From Candidatus Omnitrophota bacterium (GTDB lineage: Bacteria > Omnitrophota > Gorgyraeia > 2-02-FULL-51-18), in assembly GCA_016197155.1 (NCBI GenBank), contig JACPWF010000033.1:1-47151 (forward strand): a DNA stretch of 47,151 nt, given 5' to 3'. Under the pieces are notes generated by a model. That model made no database searches. It was not told where the DNA came from and was given only the letters and a program-made list of their open reading frames with translations. Position numbers and translations under genes: made by a program. Shown here piece by piece: positions 1-8,491 of this stretch (positions are counted from its first letter, which is position 1; every line of letters starts with the position of its first letter).

Positions 1-14
1 TCAGGGAAGGCCTG

Positions 15-61
15 CCCTCCGAAGCCCCCCGAAGCTTCAGCGAAGGAGGGGCGAAGGAGGG
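15..61. repeat. GC-rich inverted and tandem repeat
   Basis: The arm CCTCCGAAGC near 16-25 can pair imperfectly with GCTTC-AGCGAAGGAGG at 34-49, and GCGAAGGAGGG is then repeated in tandem at 40-50 and 51-61. This looks like a dispersed intergenic repeat of the REP type. I recall similar CTCCGAAGC/GCGAAGGAG elements in assemblies of uncultured phyla, but that is memory and not a search result. It could also act as a hairpin at the 3' end of a gene lying left of the window. Confidence 0.5.
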
Positions 62-221
62 AAGCGGCGTGCCCGATATCGGAAAAAAGAAAAATAAAGG
101 CCGATAAAAAGGCGACAATTTTCGTCGTTTTTTGATGGGATTTTCGGGTCATTTTCATTGGGAAAAAGAGTCACCAAAGTATACCTGACGCCCTCTCATT
201 TTCCAAATAAAACGGATGAAA
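62..221. other. Gene-free stretch upstream of the nuo promoter
   Basis: I see no credible coding frame here. It contains a perfect 10-bp palindrome CCGATATCGG at 73-82 and a short CGAC/GTCG hairpin at 113-127 followed by six T residues. That hairpin could be a weak terminator for a plus-strand gene outside the window, but a 4-bp stem is not convincing. The rest is ordinary moderately AT-rich sequence. Confidence 0.4.
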
Positions 222-261
222 AAATTGATTAAAATTTAATTAAATTGATTAAATATAATCA
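222..261 (+). promoter_or_regulatory. AT-rich direct repeats upstream of nuo promoter
   Basis: AAATTGATTAAA occurs twice without mismatch, at 222-233 and 242-253, exactly 20 bp (about two helical turns) apart. The second copy is part of an inverted repeat TGATT-N6-AATCA at 246-261. The block ends 11 bp before the -35 box, where an activator or an alpha-CTD UP element would bind. This is a candidate operator for control of complex I; the regulator is unknown. Confidence 0.45.
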
Positions 262-272
262 TTTAATGTCAT

Positions 273-301
273 TTGACACCGGAAAAAGTTTTTTGTATAC
301 T
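273..301 (+). promoter_or_regulatory. Consensus sigma-70 promoter of the nuo operon
   Basis: TTGACA at 273-278, a 17-bp spacer and TATACT at 296-301 match the housekeeping sigma consensus at 11 of 12 positions. A start of transcription near 308 leaves a leader of about 60 nt before nuoA. A palindrome TGTCA-TT-TGACA (267-278) covers the -35 box and could be a repressor site. Confidence 0.8.
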
Positions 302-369
302 CGCCTCTATAAAACCCATCCTTCCTGATTGCTTCCAAAAGGGTTAGAATATCCGTGGGAGATTTTGAG

Positions 370-735
370 ATGTCACTGCTCCACGACTACGCTTATGTTT
401 TAGGATTTCTCATCATCGGCATCGGGTTTGTCGTCGTCAATACCCTCCTCCCCTTTCTCATCAGCCCCCGAAGCCGCGGCCCCCTGGCGAGCGAACCCTA
501 CGAGAGCGGCGAGGTCCCGATCGGCGGCGCGTGGGTGCGGTTTGACATCAATTATTACCTCTTCGCGCTCATCTTCATCGCGTTCGACGTCGAGGCGGCG
601 TTTCTGTTTCCGGTGCTCGTCGTCTACCGGGAAGTGATGAGCCCGGCGGCCCTGGCGGAAATCACTTTGTTTCTCGGAATTTTGTCGTTCGCGATTTTGT
701 ACGCGTGGAAAAAAGGACTTTTTGAATGGAAATAA
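370..735 (+). CDS. nuoA: NADH-quinone oxidoreductase subunit A
   Basis: This 121-aa membrane protein is the first gene of the complex I operon. NuoA sits beside NuoH and NuoJ at the junction of the membrane arm and the quinone-reducing arm. Three hydrophobic segments are visible, with the family loop reading [15 protein letters not shown] and the acidic stretch [10 protein letters not shown] in the second helix, both hallmarks of NuoA. I chose ATG 370 because GGGAG at 357-361 lies 8 nt upstream; the frame is open from GTG 355, but that start would use no ribosome-binding site. It overlaps nuoB by 10 bp, so the two are probably translationally coupled. Confidence 0.95.
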   Translation: MSLLHDYAYVLGFLIIGIGFVVVNTLLPFLISPRSRGPLASEPYESGEVPIGGAWVRFDINYYLFALIFIAFDVEAAFLFPVLVVYREVMSPAALAEITLFLGILSFAILYAWKKGLFEWK

Positions 736-1328
736 ATAAAGACCCCGCTTTTCTCGACACCCAAATGCCCCCGCCGGGCCTCGTGAATCTCTTCCGCGTC
801 GAGGACGCGCTCAACCTCGCGCGCGCCAATTCCCTTTGGCCGCTCACATTCGGCCTGGCCTGTTGTGCGATCGAGCTCATGGCCGGAGGGGCCTCGCGAT
901 TTGACATGGACCGTTTCGGCTTCGGCGTGTTTCGTCCGTCTCCGCGTCAGGCCGATCTCATGATCGTGGCGGGGACGATTTCCCGTAAAATGGTGCCGTG
1001 CATTAAAACCCTTTACGATCAAATGCCCGCTCCCAAGTATGTGATCGCCCTCGGCGGATGCGCCACGGCCGGCGGGCCGTTTAAATATCCGGGTCAATAC
1101 GGAATTCTCGAAGGCATCGACAAAATCATTCCCGTGAATGTTTACGTCCCCGGCTGTCCGCCGCGGCCCGAGGCGCTCATTGCCGGCATCATCGAGCTCC
1201 AAAAACAAATTAAGGAAGGCCGCACGCAGGGCACGATGTCTCCCGCGGCGGTCGCCGATTCCCAGGACGCGCGGCCGGCGGAATACCGGGACGCGATTTC
1301 CCGCGCGGATTTTAGAAAGCCGGCATGA
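726..1328 (+). CDS. nuoB: NADH-quinone oxidoreductase subunit B
   Basis: NuoB carries the terminal 4Fe-4S cluster N2, which passes electrons to quinone at the NuoB/NuoD interface. The expected ligands are all present: adjacent Cys46-Cys47 in FGLACCAIE, Cys112 in ALGGCAT and Cys144 in [10 protein letters not shown]. At 200 aa it is slightly longer than average, with a polar C-terminal tail after about residue 165. It starts inside nuoA and its stop overlaps the nuoCD start by 4 bp (ATGA), so the genes are tightly coupled. Confidence 0.97.
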   Translation: MEINKDPAFLDTQMPPPGLVNLFRVEDALNLARANSLWPLTFGLACCAIELMAGGASRFDMDRFGFGVFRPSPRQADLMIVAGTISRKMVPCIKTLYDQMPAPKYVIALGGCATAGGPFKYPGQYGILEGIDKIIPVNVYVPGCPPRPEALIAGIIELQKQIKEGRTQGTMSPAAVADSQDARPAEYRDAISRADFRKPA

Positions 1329-2869
1329 CAGAGACGCTCGTCGCGCAGGATGAGATCCAGTCGGTCGCGCGCCAATGCCTCGCCCAAGGTTATTTTCTCG
1401 AATCCTTCACGGCCGTCGATTTCGCCGAATGCATCGAGCTTGTTTATCATTTCAATCACTGGGGCCCCTGCCAAAGATCCTGCGTCAAAGTCCTCGTCCC
1501 CAAAAACGGCGGCTCGCCCGGCGCCTGGAGTACACCCAGCATTTCCTCCATTTACAAATCCGCGAATTGGTTTGAACGCGAGATCCACGAATTTTTCGGC
1601 GTCACGTTCGCGGGACATCCGAATCTGAAACGGCTCCTTCTCCCCGAGAGCTCCGAAATATTTCCCCTTCTCAAAAGTTTCAAAGGCGAGCCCAAGGGCG
1701 CGGACGTCACGCAGTCGCTCAAACTCATGCAGGAGGACACGCGCGAATTCAAAACCCAGGAGGCCGTGAGCCTCACGCAGAAAAATAAGGACTATTATCT
1801 CAATCTCGGCCCTCAGCACCCGAGCACGCACGGGGTTTTGCGCGTTCTCCTGCATCTGGCGGGCGAACGGGTGCTTGCCGGCGAACCCATCATCGGCTAC
1901 TCGCACCGCCATCACGAAAAGATGATGGAGATCCAGACCTACCTCGGGTGCTGGCCAAACATGGGCCGTCTCGACTACGTGGGCGCGATGAGCTACAACA
2001 TGGGCTACGCGCTCCTGGCGGAAAAAGCGATGGGGCTCGTCCCCACGCCGCGCGCCGAGCACATCCGCGTGCTCATGACGGAGCTGAACCGCGTCTCGAG
2101 CCATCTTTTGTGGATGGGCACATTTCTTTTGGACCTGGGCGCCTTCACGCCGTTTTTTTACTGCTTCGACGACCGCGAGAAAATTTTGGACATTCTGGAA
2201 ATGGCCACCGGCGAGCGGCTCACCTACGATTATTTCCGTTTCGGCGGCGTCGATCGCGATATCCCGGCCGAATTTGCGCCGGCGATCAAGGATTTTATTC
2301 CGGAATTCAAAAAACGCCTGCGGGATTATGACAAGCTGATCCGCCAAAATATTATTTTTGAAAAAAGGACCAAAGGCCTCGGGATCCTCACAAAGGAAAA
2401 CGCGCTGGCCTACGGGGTCACGGGCCCGTCGCTTCGCGCGGCGGGCGTCGCGCAGGATTTGCGGCGGGACGAGCCCTATTCGCTTTATCCGACGCTTGAT
2501 TTCCAGGTCCCCACCTCGACGGACAGCGACGCGTACTCGCGCTACTGGGTGCGTTTCCGCGAGATGGAGGAAAGTCTGAAAATTATTTCCCAACTCGTCG
2601 ACAAAATTCCCGCCGGCGAGACCAAACTCGCGCGGATCCCGAAAAATTTTCCCAAGGGCGAATATTATTCGGCCTGCGAGTCCGCGCGCGGGACGTTCGG
2701 GATGTACCTCGTGAGCGACGGGACGCTGAACCCGTACCGTTTTCATTTGCGCACGCCCTCTTTTTCCAACCTGAACGCGATCGTCGACATGCTGCCCGGG
2801 TGCGTGGTGTCGGACGTGGTCGCGATTTTGGGGAGCATCGACATTGTGTTGCCGGAGATTGACCGATGA
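1325..2869 (+). CDS. nuoCD: NADH-quinone oxidoreductase subunit C/D fusion
   Basis: This 514-aa protein joins NuoC and NuoD in one chain. Residues 1 to about 125 are the NuoC 30-kDa domain, ending in the signature [20 protein letters not shown]; the usual Asp after EREXX is Glu here. A linker of about 30 residues leads to NuoD, which begins at [18 protein letters not shown] (about 156-173) and ends with the typical [12 protein letters not shown]. NuoD forms most of the quinone-binding pocket with NuoB; the His of GPQHPSTHG is one of its conserved residues. The NuoC part is short compared with free-standing NuoC. Similar C/D fusions are known from enterobacteria. nuoH follows after about 40 bp, the largest gap in the operon. 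Confidence 0.96.
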   Translation: MTETLVAQDEIQSVARQCLAQGYFLESFTAVDFAECIELVYHFNHWGPCQRSCVKVLVPKNGGSPGAWSTPSISSIYKSANWFEREIHEFFGVTFAGHPNLKRLLLPESSEIFPLLKSFKGEPKGADVTQSLKLMQEDTREFKTQEAVSLTQKNKDYYLNLGPQHPSTHGVLRVLLHLAGERVLAGEPIIGYSHRHHEKMMEIQTYLGCWPNMGRLDYVGAMSYNMGYALLAEKAMGLVPTPRAEHIRVLMTELNRVSSHLLWMGTFLLDLGAFTPFFYCFDDREKILDILEMATGERLTYDYFRFGGVDRDIPAEFAPAIKDFIPEFKKRLRDYDKLIRQNIIFEKRTKGLGILTKENALAYGVTGPSLRAAGVAQDLRRDEPYSLYPTLDFQVPTSTDSDAYSRYWVRFREMEESLKIISQLVDKIPAGETKLARIPKNFPKGEYYSACESARGTFGMYLVSDGTLNPYRFHLRTPSFSNLNAIVDMLPGCVVSDVVAILGSIDIVLPEIDR

Positions 2870-2908
2870 AAAGACGGATGACGGATAATGGATGGTGGAT
2901 GGTGGAAA

Positions 2909-3877
2909 ATGATCTTTAAAGAGTTGATTAAAATAATTATTTACGGGACGCTGGTCGTCCTTTTCATTTCCGTGAACGCGCTTTTCCTCGTGTGGGCCGA
3001 GCGGCGCGTGTCGGCGCGCATCCAGCTCCGGCGCGGGCCGATTCATGTGGGCTGGCAGGGCCTTCTGCAAACCGTCGCGGATGCGGTGAAATTGATCAGT
3101 AAGGAACTCGTCCTTCCCAAAGAGGCCGACCGCTTCCTTTATATCCTCGCGCCGATGCTGGTGTTCGCGCCGCTCTTGTCCGCGTTTCTTGTTCTGCCGC
3201 TGGCGCAAAACGTCGTGATCCGGGACCTGAACATCGGCTTCCTCTTTATTTTTTCGCTCACGAACATCACGTTCATCGGGATCTTCATCGCGGGCTGGTC
3301 GTCGAACAACAAATACGCGCTCCTGGGATCCATGCGGGCGGTGGCCCAAAATATTTCCTACGAAATCCCGCTTCTTTTGTCCACGATGGGTGTCGTCCTT
3401 CTCACCGGAACCTTGAAAATGTCCGAGCTCGTCCCCGCGCAGGCGAAGGGCTGGTTTTTATTCACCCAGCCGGTCGCGTTCCTGATCTTTCTATGTTCCA
3501 GTCTCGCCGAGGCCAACCGCGCGCCGTTCGACATTCCCGAGGCCGAGTCGGAGCTCGTGGCGGGATTTCACACGGAATATTCGGGGATGCGCTTCGCGCT
3601 TTTTTTCCTCGGCGAATACACGGCGATCTTCATTTCGTCGGCGATAGCGGCGGCCCTTTTTCTCGGCGGCTGGCAGGGGCCGCTCCTTCCCGGCTTGGTC
3701 TGGTTTCTGATCAAAACCTACGGGATTATTTTTATCGTCATGTGGATCCGCTGGACGTTTCCGCGCCTGCGCTCGGACCAGCTCATGGCGCTGGCGTGGA
3801 AGGTTCTCATTCCGCTGGCGATGGTGAATGTATTTGTCACGGCGCTTGTGTTAGAATTGCAAAAAATATTGGCCTAA
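2909..3877 (+). CDS. nuoH: NADH-quinone oxidoreductase subunit H
   Basis: NuoH is the membrane subunit that anchors the quinone chamber to the proton-pumping arm. About eight hydrophobic helices are visible. Family motifs include GPIHVGWQGLLQTVADAVKL after the first helix and AEANRAPFDIPEAESELVAG, the acidic loop facing the quinone pocket. ATG 2909 gives a 322-aa protein beginning MIFKELIK, natural for NuoH, with GGTGG just upstream. An in-frame ATG at 2888 would add seven residues (MDGGWWK) and is less likely. The short leader is made of repeated GGATGGT units. Confidence 0.95.
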   Translation: MIFKELIKIIIYGTLVVLFISVNALFLVWAERRVSARIQLRRGPIHVGWQGLLQTVADAVKLISKELVLPKEADRFLYILAPMLVFAPLLSAFLVLPLAQNVVIRDLNIGFLFIFSLTNITFIGIFIAGWSSNNKYALLGSMRAVAQNISYEIPLLLSTMGVVLLTGTLKMSELVPAQAKGWFLFTQPVAFLIFLCSSLAEANRAPFDIPEAESELVAGFHTEYSGMRFALFFLGEYTAIFISSAIAAALFLGGWQGPLLPGLVWFLIKTYGIIFIVMWIRWTFPRLRSDQLMALAWKVLIPLAMVNVFVTALVLELQKILA

Positions 3878-4366
3878 ATGAATTATTTAAAAGAAATCTT
3901 CAGGGGATTTTGGAGCCTCCTCGTCGGAATGGAGGTCACGATCCGGTACTTTTTCAAGAAACCGGTGACCGTGATCTATCCGCGGGAACGGCTCCCGATC
4001 AAGCGCTTCAAGGGGCCGATCGCGTTCGTCGTCGATGAAAAATCGAAGGATCATCTCTGCATCGCCTGCAATGCCTGCATCAAAATTTGTCCATCTCGCT
4101 GCATGTCCCTCGAAATCGGAAAAAGCGCCGCGGACGGCAAACGTGTTTTGACGGATTTCAAAGTCAATTACATGCTTTGCAGTCTCTGCAGTCTCTGCAT
4201 CGACGTCTGCCCCACCGACGCGCTGAAACACGCGGAGGGCGATTACGACATGGTCAGCCTCACGCAAAAAGAGTTGGTGATGGATCTCCTCGAACCTTTT
4301 GAAAAACGCGGCACGCCGCTCACGAAAATTCCCCTGGCCCCTCAAACACCGGCGGCGGCCAAATGA
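3878..4366 (+). CDS. nuoI: NADH-quinone oxidoreductase subunit I
   Basis: NuoI is the 8Fe ferredoxin-like subunit that hands electrons to cluster N2 in NuoB. Two complete CxxCxxCxxxCP motifs are present, at Cys61/64/67/71 and Cys101/104/107/111, so both 4Fe-4S clusters N6a and N6b should form. An amphipathic N-terminus of about 30 residues matches the family's membrane-contacting segment. The 162-aa length is normal. The start codon directly follows the nuoH stop, and its end overlaps nuoJ by 4 bp. In a complex without NuoEFG, this subunit is the likely entry point for electrons from ferredoxin or another soluble donor; that is inference. Confidence 0.96.
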   Translation: MNYLKEIFRGFWSLLVGMEVTIRYFFKKPVTVIYPRERLPIKRFKGPIAFVVDEKSKDHLCIACNACIKICPSRCMSLEIGKSAADGKRVLTDFKVNYMLCSLCSLCIDVCPTDALKHAEGDYDMVSLTQKELVMDLLEPFEKRGTPLTKIPLAPQTPAAAK

Positions 4367-4863
4367 TCGCCGACATCTTTTTTATGGGCGTGGCGCTCCT
4401 CACCCTTCTGGGGGCGCTTCTGGCTGTTTCATTGAAAAACGTTTTTTACAACGCGCTGTCCCTCATCCTCTCGCTTTTCGGCGTCGCCTGCCTTTTTATT
4501 TTTTTGAACAGCGAATTCCTGGCGATCATCGAGATCATCCTCTACATCGGCGCCATCGCGATCGCGATCATCTTCGCGATCATGCTCTCGTCGCCGATGA
4601 TTCAGAAAAAAGAGGAAAAACCGGATGTGAAAAAAATCGCGCGTTCCTTTATTCTGGCCGCGCTTTTTTTCTGGGGCCTCCTCCAAACCCTGCGGCGGAC
4701 CGTGTGGCCCGCGGCGAACCCCGAGGGTGATTATTCCCTCGGCGCGATCGGGAAATCGCTTCTGTCGAATCAAATCCTCCCCTTCGAGACCGTGTCGCTG
4801 GTCCTGCTCGTCGCCATCATCGGCGCCTTGATGCTCGCGGAAAAAAAAGGAACGGCCCGATGA
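4363..4863 (+). CDS. nuoJ: NADH-quinone oxidoreductase subunit J
   Basis: NuoJ is a five-helix membrane subunit of the pump. The conserved third helix reads EIILYIGAIAIAIIFAIML, close to the usual EVIVYVGAIMVLFLFVIML, where the helix switches conformation during turnover. The C-terminal helix ends GALMLAEKKGTAR. At 166 aa it has normal length. It overlaps nuoI and nuoK by 4 bp each. Confidence 0.94.
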   Translation: MIADIFFMGVALLTLLGALLAVSLKNVFYNALSLILSLFGVACLFIFLNSEFLAIIEIILYIGAIAIAIIFAIMLSSPMIQKKEEKPDVKKIARSFILAALFFWGLLQTLRRTVWPAANPEGDYSLGAIGKSLLSNQILPFETVSLVLLVAIIGALMLAEKKGTAR

Positions 4864-5171
4864 GCCAGTCCCTTCAAAGTTATCTCGTGATTTCCTCGGC
4901 GCTTTTTGCGATCGGCGTGTTTGGCCTCCTCGGCCGGCGGAATCTCGTCGCGGTCCTTATTTCGCTCGAACTGATTTTAAATTCGGCAAGCCTCAATTTT
5001 CTCGCGTTCAATAAATTTTCGCTTCCCGATAAATCCTTGGGACAGGTGTTTGTGATTTTTATCATCGCGCTCGCCGCCGCCGAGGTGTGCGTGGCCCTGA
5101 GCCTCATTTTACTGCTCTATAGAAAGAAAGATTCGATCAATGTCGAAGACGCGAAGGAGCTGAGGGGCTAA
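4860..5171 (+). CDS. nuoK: NADH-quinone oxidoreductase subunit K
   Basis: NuoK (MrpC-like) is a three-helix subunit carrying two buried glutamates of the proton path. They are visible in helix 2, SLELILNSASLNFLAF, and in helix 3, AAAEVCVALSLILLLYRKK. Its 103 aa is the usual size. It overlaps nuoJ by 4 bp and abuts nuoL. Confidence 0.95.
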   Translation: MSQSLQSYLVISSALFAIGVFGLLGRRNLVAVLISLELILNSASLNFLAFNKFSLPDKSLGQVFVIFIIALAAAEVCVALSLILLLYRKKDSINVEDAKELRG

Positions 5172-7034
5172 ATGGACCTCGCCCTGCTCTGGACGATTCA
5201 GCTTTCGGGACTCGCGGCGTTCTTACTCATCCAGCTCCTGCCGCGCTCCGCCAAAAAGATCGCGCCGGCCATCGGCATCGCGCTCTCATTCCTCGCGGCG
5301 GCGGCGAGCGCGAAACTGCTTTTGGATCACGCGAACGGCTTTGGCCTTCCCGTTCAATTCTCCCATCCGTGGCTGGCCGTGTCGGACCGAGCCGTTTGGC
5401 CGAATATCCCGGTCGAGCGCTACGCCCTCTTTGTGGGATTTCTCCTCGACCCGCTCAATCTCACGATGATCACGCTCGTCACGTCGATCAGTTTTTTCGT
5501 TCAGCTTTTTTCCTTTTATTACATGAATGAGGACCGCTCGCGCGCGCGGTATTTCGGTTTCCTCAGTTTTTTTTCGTTTTCAATGACGGGCCTCGTGCTC
5601 TCGAATAACCTGCTCCAGACATTCCTTTTTTGGGAACTCGTGGGGCTCACCTCCTACCTTCTCATCGGGTTCTGGTACGAAAAAGAATCGGCGGCGACGG
5701 CGGCGCGGAAGGCGTTTGTCGTGAACCGCCTCGCGGATCTGGGATTTTATCTCGGAATCATTCTCGTCCTCATTTTATTCGGCTCGCTCAATTTCACGGA
5801 CCTGAAAAGCCAGGCGCTCGCGCAGGTCCTGCCGCCGGCCACGCTCACGCTCGTGGGGGTCCTGGTTTTTTTGGGGGTGATGGGCAAATCCGCCCAGTTT
5901 CCCTTTCACGTGTGGCTGCCGGACGCGATGGAAGGCCCCACACCCGTGAGCGCTCTCATTCACTCGGCGACGATGGTCGCGGCCGGCGTTTTTCTTTTGC
6001 ATCGCGCCTTTGATCTTTTCAGCGCGTCGGCGACCACACTCCTTGTCATCCTGAGCGTGGGATGCCTGACGGCCCTCACGGGCGCGGCGCTCGCGACCAT
6101 TCAAAGAGACATGAAGCGCATCCTCGCCTATTCCACCGTGAGCCAGCTCGGGCTCATGACGATGGCGGTGGGCGCCGGGTCTTCGACCGCCGGCTTTTTT
6201 CATTTGTCCACGCACGCCTATTTCAAATCCCTTTTGTTTTTGACCTCGGGTGTTTTCATCCACCGCTTTCACACCAATGACATCTGGGAGATCGGCCAAA
6301 AAGGCGGCAAAAACGACCGGCTCGCAATCGGATTTCTCGCGTTCGGCCTTCTGTCGCTCTCCGGCCTGCCGCCGCTGGCGGGTTTTTTCAGCAAAGACCT
6401 GATCCTCGAGGCGATCAAAGAAAAAAATTTATTTTTTTATTCCGGGGCGCTCTTCGTCAGTTTTCTCACGGCGTATTATTCTTTCCGGATGTTTCTCGTG
6501 ATCGCGCGCGGGCGGATTCGCCGCGAGGAACGCCCCCACGCCGAATCCCGGGCCTTAAAAATTTCCCGCAATGTGCCGCTTCTTTGTCTGGCAACGCTGT
6601 CCCTGGTCGCGGCATTTTTGGGAATGCCCTCTTTTCATTTCAATTTTGAAATGCTTCTCACGACGGCCGCGATCCTTGTCTCGGGCGGGGGCCTGGCGAT
6701 TCTTCGATTCAGGGACCCCGAGGCCGCGGAGCAGAAACTGCTCGCCGGAAAAACTTTCATGCAAAAAATTCTCGAGCGGAAATTTTTCATCGACGACGCC
6801 TATGAATTTCTCGTCAAAAAGGTGGGACTTGCCATCGCGCATGCCCTCAATCGCTTCGACCGCACGGTCATCAACGGCCTCATGGTCAACGAGACGTCCT
6901 TCAGCGTGATGCGCCTGGGGCGGCTGGCGGCCCTTCTCCAGAACGGCGCGCTTCAGGATTATCTGGCCTGGGCGATGACCGGCGGCGTTTTGATTTTATT
7001 CGCGTTTCTTCATTTTTACCGGGGGACGCCGTGA
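5172..7034 (+). CDS. nuoL: NADH-quinone oxidoreductase subunit L
   Basis: NuoL is the distal antiporter-like subunit of the proton pump. The 620-aa protein has the antiporter core with motifs FLFWELVGLTSYLLIGFW (the conserved Glu of helix 5), HVWLPDAMEGPTPVSALIHS (about residues 250-270) and ATIQRDMKRILAYSTVSQLG, which includes the lysine of the broken helix. A C-terminal extension from about residue 520 contains the segment that becomes the lateral helix. The start follows the nuoK stop directly, with AAGGAG inside the end of nuoK as ribosome-binding site. Confidence 0.96.
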   Translation: MDLALLWTIQLSGLAAFLLIQLLPRSAKKIAPAIGIALSFLAAAASAKLLLDHANGFGLPVQFSHPWLAVSDRAVWPNIPVERYALFVGFLLDPLNLTMITLVTSISFFVQLFSFYYMNEDRSRARYFGFLSFFSFSMTGLVLSNNLLQTFLFWELVGLTSYLLIGFWYEKESAATAARKAFVVNRLADLGFYLGIILVLILFGSLNFTDLKSQALAQVLPPATLTLVGVLVFLGVMGKSAQFPFHVWLPDAMEGPTPVSALIHSATMVAAGVFLLHRAFDLFSASATTLLVILSVGCLTALTGAALATIQRDMKRILAYSTVSQLGLMTMAVGAGSSTAGFFHLSTHAYFKSLLFLTSGVFIHRFHTNDIWEIGQKGGKNDRLAIGFLAFGLLSLSGLPPLAGFFSKDLILEAIKEKNLFFYSGALFVSFLTAYYSFRMFLVIARGRIRREERPHAESRALKISRNVPLLCLATLSLVAAFLGMPSFHFNFEMLLTTAAILVSGGGLAILRFRDPEAAEQKLLAGKTFMQKILERKFFIDDAYEFLVKKVGLAIAHALNRFDRTVINGLMVNETSFSVMRLGRLAALLQNGALQDYLAWAMTGGVLILFAFLHFYRGTP

Positions 7035-8491
7035 GTCCTTTTCCGATTTTGTCCGCGATCCTTCTCTGCCCCGTGGCCGGGCTCATCCTGGTTTTGCTGA
7101 CCCCGCGCAAATTCGAGACCGCGATCAAATTCCTGTCGCTTTTAGCGGCATCCGGCACGCTCGTTCTTTCCATTATCCTCTGCAAAATTTTTAACACCGC
7201 CGATCCCGGCTTCCAATTTGTCGAACACCTCGAGTGGATCAAAAGCTACGGCATCCATTATTCCAACGCCGTCGACGGCCTCAATGTTTCCCTGATCCTC
7301 CTCACCGCGATCGTCATTTTCTGCGGGATCCTCGTTTCGTGGAGAGTCACTTATCGCGTGAAGGATTTCTTCGCCAACATGCTGTTTCTCGTGTCGGGCG
7401 TTTTCGGCGTTTTTATGACGACCAATCTTTTTTTCTTCTTTTTATTTTACGAGATCGCGGTGATCCCGATGTATCTCCTCATCGTGATCTGGGGTTCGAC
7501 GAATAAACAGTACGCCGCGATGAAACTGACCCTGTACCTCCTTTTGGGAAGCGCCCTCATGTTCGCGGGGTTCCTTTATATGTACTCCCTGCCGGAGGCG
7601 CGGACGTTTGACCTTTTGACGCTCAAACAAAACGTCCATTTTTCCCCGCCGATCCAGAATATTTTGTTCCTCGGGCTTTTCCTCGGTTTCGGAGTGCTCG
7701 CGGCCTGTTTTCCTTTTCACGTGTGGTCGCCGGACGGCCACGTCGCCGCGCCCACCGCGGCGAGCATGCTCCACGCGGGGGTCCTCATGAAGCTCGGCGC
7801 GTACGGCATCTTGCGAGTGGCCGTCACCCTCTTGCCGGAGGGGGCGCGGCACTGGGCGGGCCTTATCGCGGTCCTTTCGCTGTGCAACATCGTCTACGGC
7901 GCCTTGGTCGCCACCCAGCAAAAAGATCTGAAATACATCATCGGTTATTCGAGCGTGAGCCACATGGGCATCGTGCTCCTGGGCATCGCGACGATGACGA
8001 CGGTGGGTTTTAACGGTGCGCTTTTTCAAATGTTCGCGCACGGCATCATGACCGCTCTTTTTTTCGCCTGCGTCGGTTTTATTTACGACGGCTGTCACAC
8101 GCGCATGGCCGATGAGCTGGGCGGGCTCTCAAAACAGGCGCCCATGATCTCGACCTTTTTCATCCTCGCGGGGTTGTGCGGCCTCGGCCTGCCGGGCATG
8201 GGCAGTTTCGTCGCGGAACTCCTCGTCACGATCGCGGCGGTCGGGACCTATCCCATGATCGGGATCACCTCGATCACCGCGCTTTTGATCACGGCCTTTT
8301 ACGTGTTGACGGCCGTTCAAAAAGCCTTTTACGGGCCGGTCAACCCGCATCACGCGGATTTTAAGGACCTCGACTGGTTGCAATTTGTCCCGCGCGCGGT
8401 TCTCGTGGGGTGTCTTATTTTTTTCGGAATATTCCCGTCGGTGTTTTTGAATTGGGTGTCCCTTTCAACCAAAATTTTGTTGGGGGGTTAG
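7031..8491 (+). CDS. nuoM: NADH-quinone oxidoreductase subunit M
   Basis: NuoM is the middle antiporter-like subunit. The 486-aa protein shows FFLFYEIAVIPMYLLIVIWG, with the essential Glu of helix 5, FPFHVWSPDGHVAAPTAASM, with the family's HxWxPxxHxxAPxxxS pattern, and TQQKDLKYIIGYSSVSHMG. It starts with GTG overlapping the nuoL stop (GTGA), so translation should depend on nuoL. Confidence 0.96.
   Translation: MSPFPILSAILLCPVAGLILVLLTPRKFETAIKFLSLLAASGTLVLSIILCKIFNTADPGFQFVEHLEWIKSYGIHYSNAVDGLNVSLILLTAIVIFCGILVSWRVTYRVKDFFANMLFLVSGVFGVFMTTNLFFFFLFYEIAVIPMYLLIVIWGSTNKQYAAMKLTLYLLLGSALMFAGFLYMYSLPEARTFDLLTLKQNVHFSPPIQNILFLGLFLGFGVLAACFPFHVWSPDGHVAAPTAASMLHAGVLMKLGAYGILRVAVTLLPEGARHWAGLIAVLSLCNIVYGALVATQQKDLKYIIGYSSVSHMGIVLLGIATMTTVGFNGALFQMFAHGIMTALFFACVGFIYDGCHTRMADELGGLSKQAPMISTFFILAGLCGLGLPGMGSFVAELLVTIAAVGTYPMIGITSITALLITAFYVLTAVQKAFYGPVNPHHADFKDLDWLQFVPRAVLVGCLIFFGIFPSVFLNWVSLSTKILLGG

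Noticed and set aside
222-261. FNR-type site TTGAT-N4-ATCAA upstream of nuo
   Set aside because: Half-sites resembling TTGAT and ATCA are present, but the spacing is eight bases, not four, so the FNR consensus is not met.
1142-3349. Long open frame of 735 codons on the minus strand opposite nuoB, nuoCD and nuoH
   Set aside because: It lies wholly opposite conserved nuo genes, has no recognisable domain and is rich in Arg/His/Glu, as expected for the complement of GC-rich coding DNA.
5775-8098. Minus-strand frames of 174 and 218 codons opposite nuoL and nuoM
   Set aside because: Same reason: shadow frames of well-conserved genes, with no domain and unusual composition.
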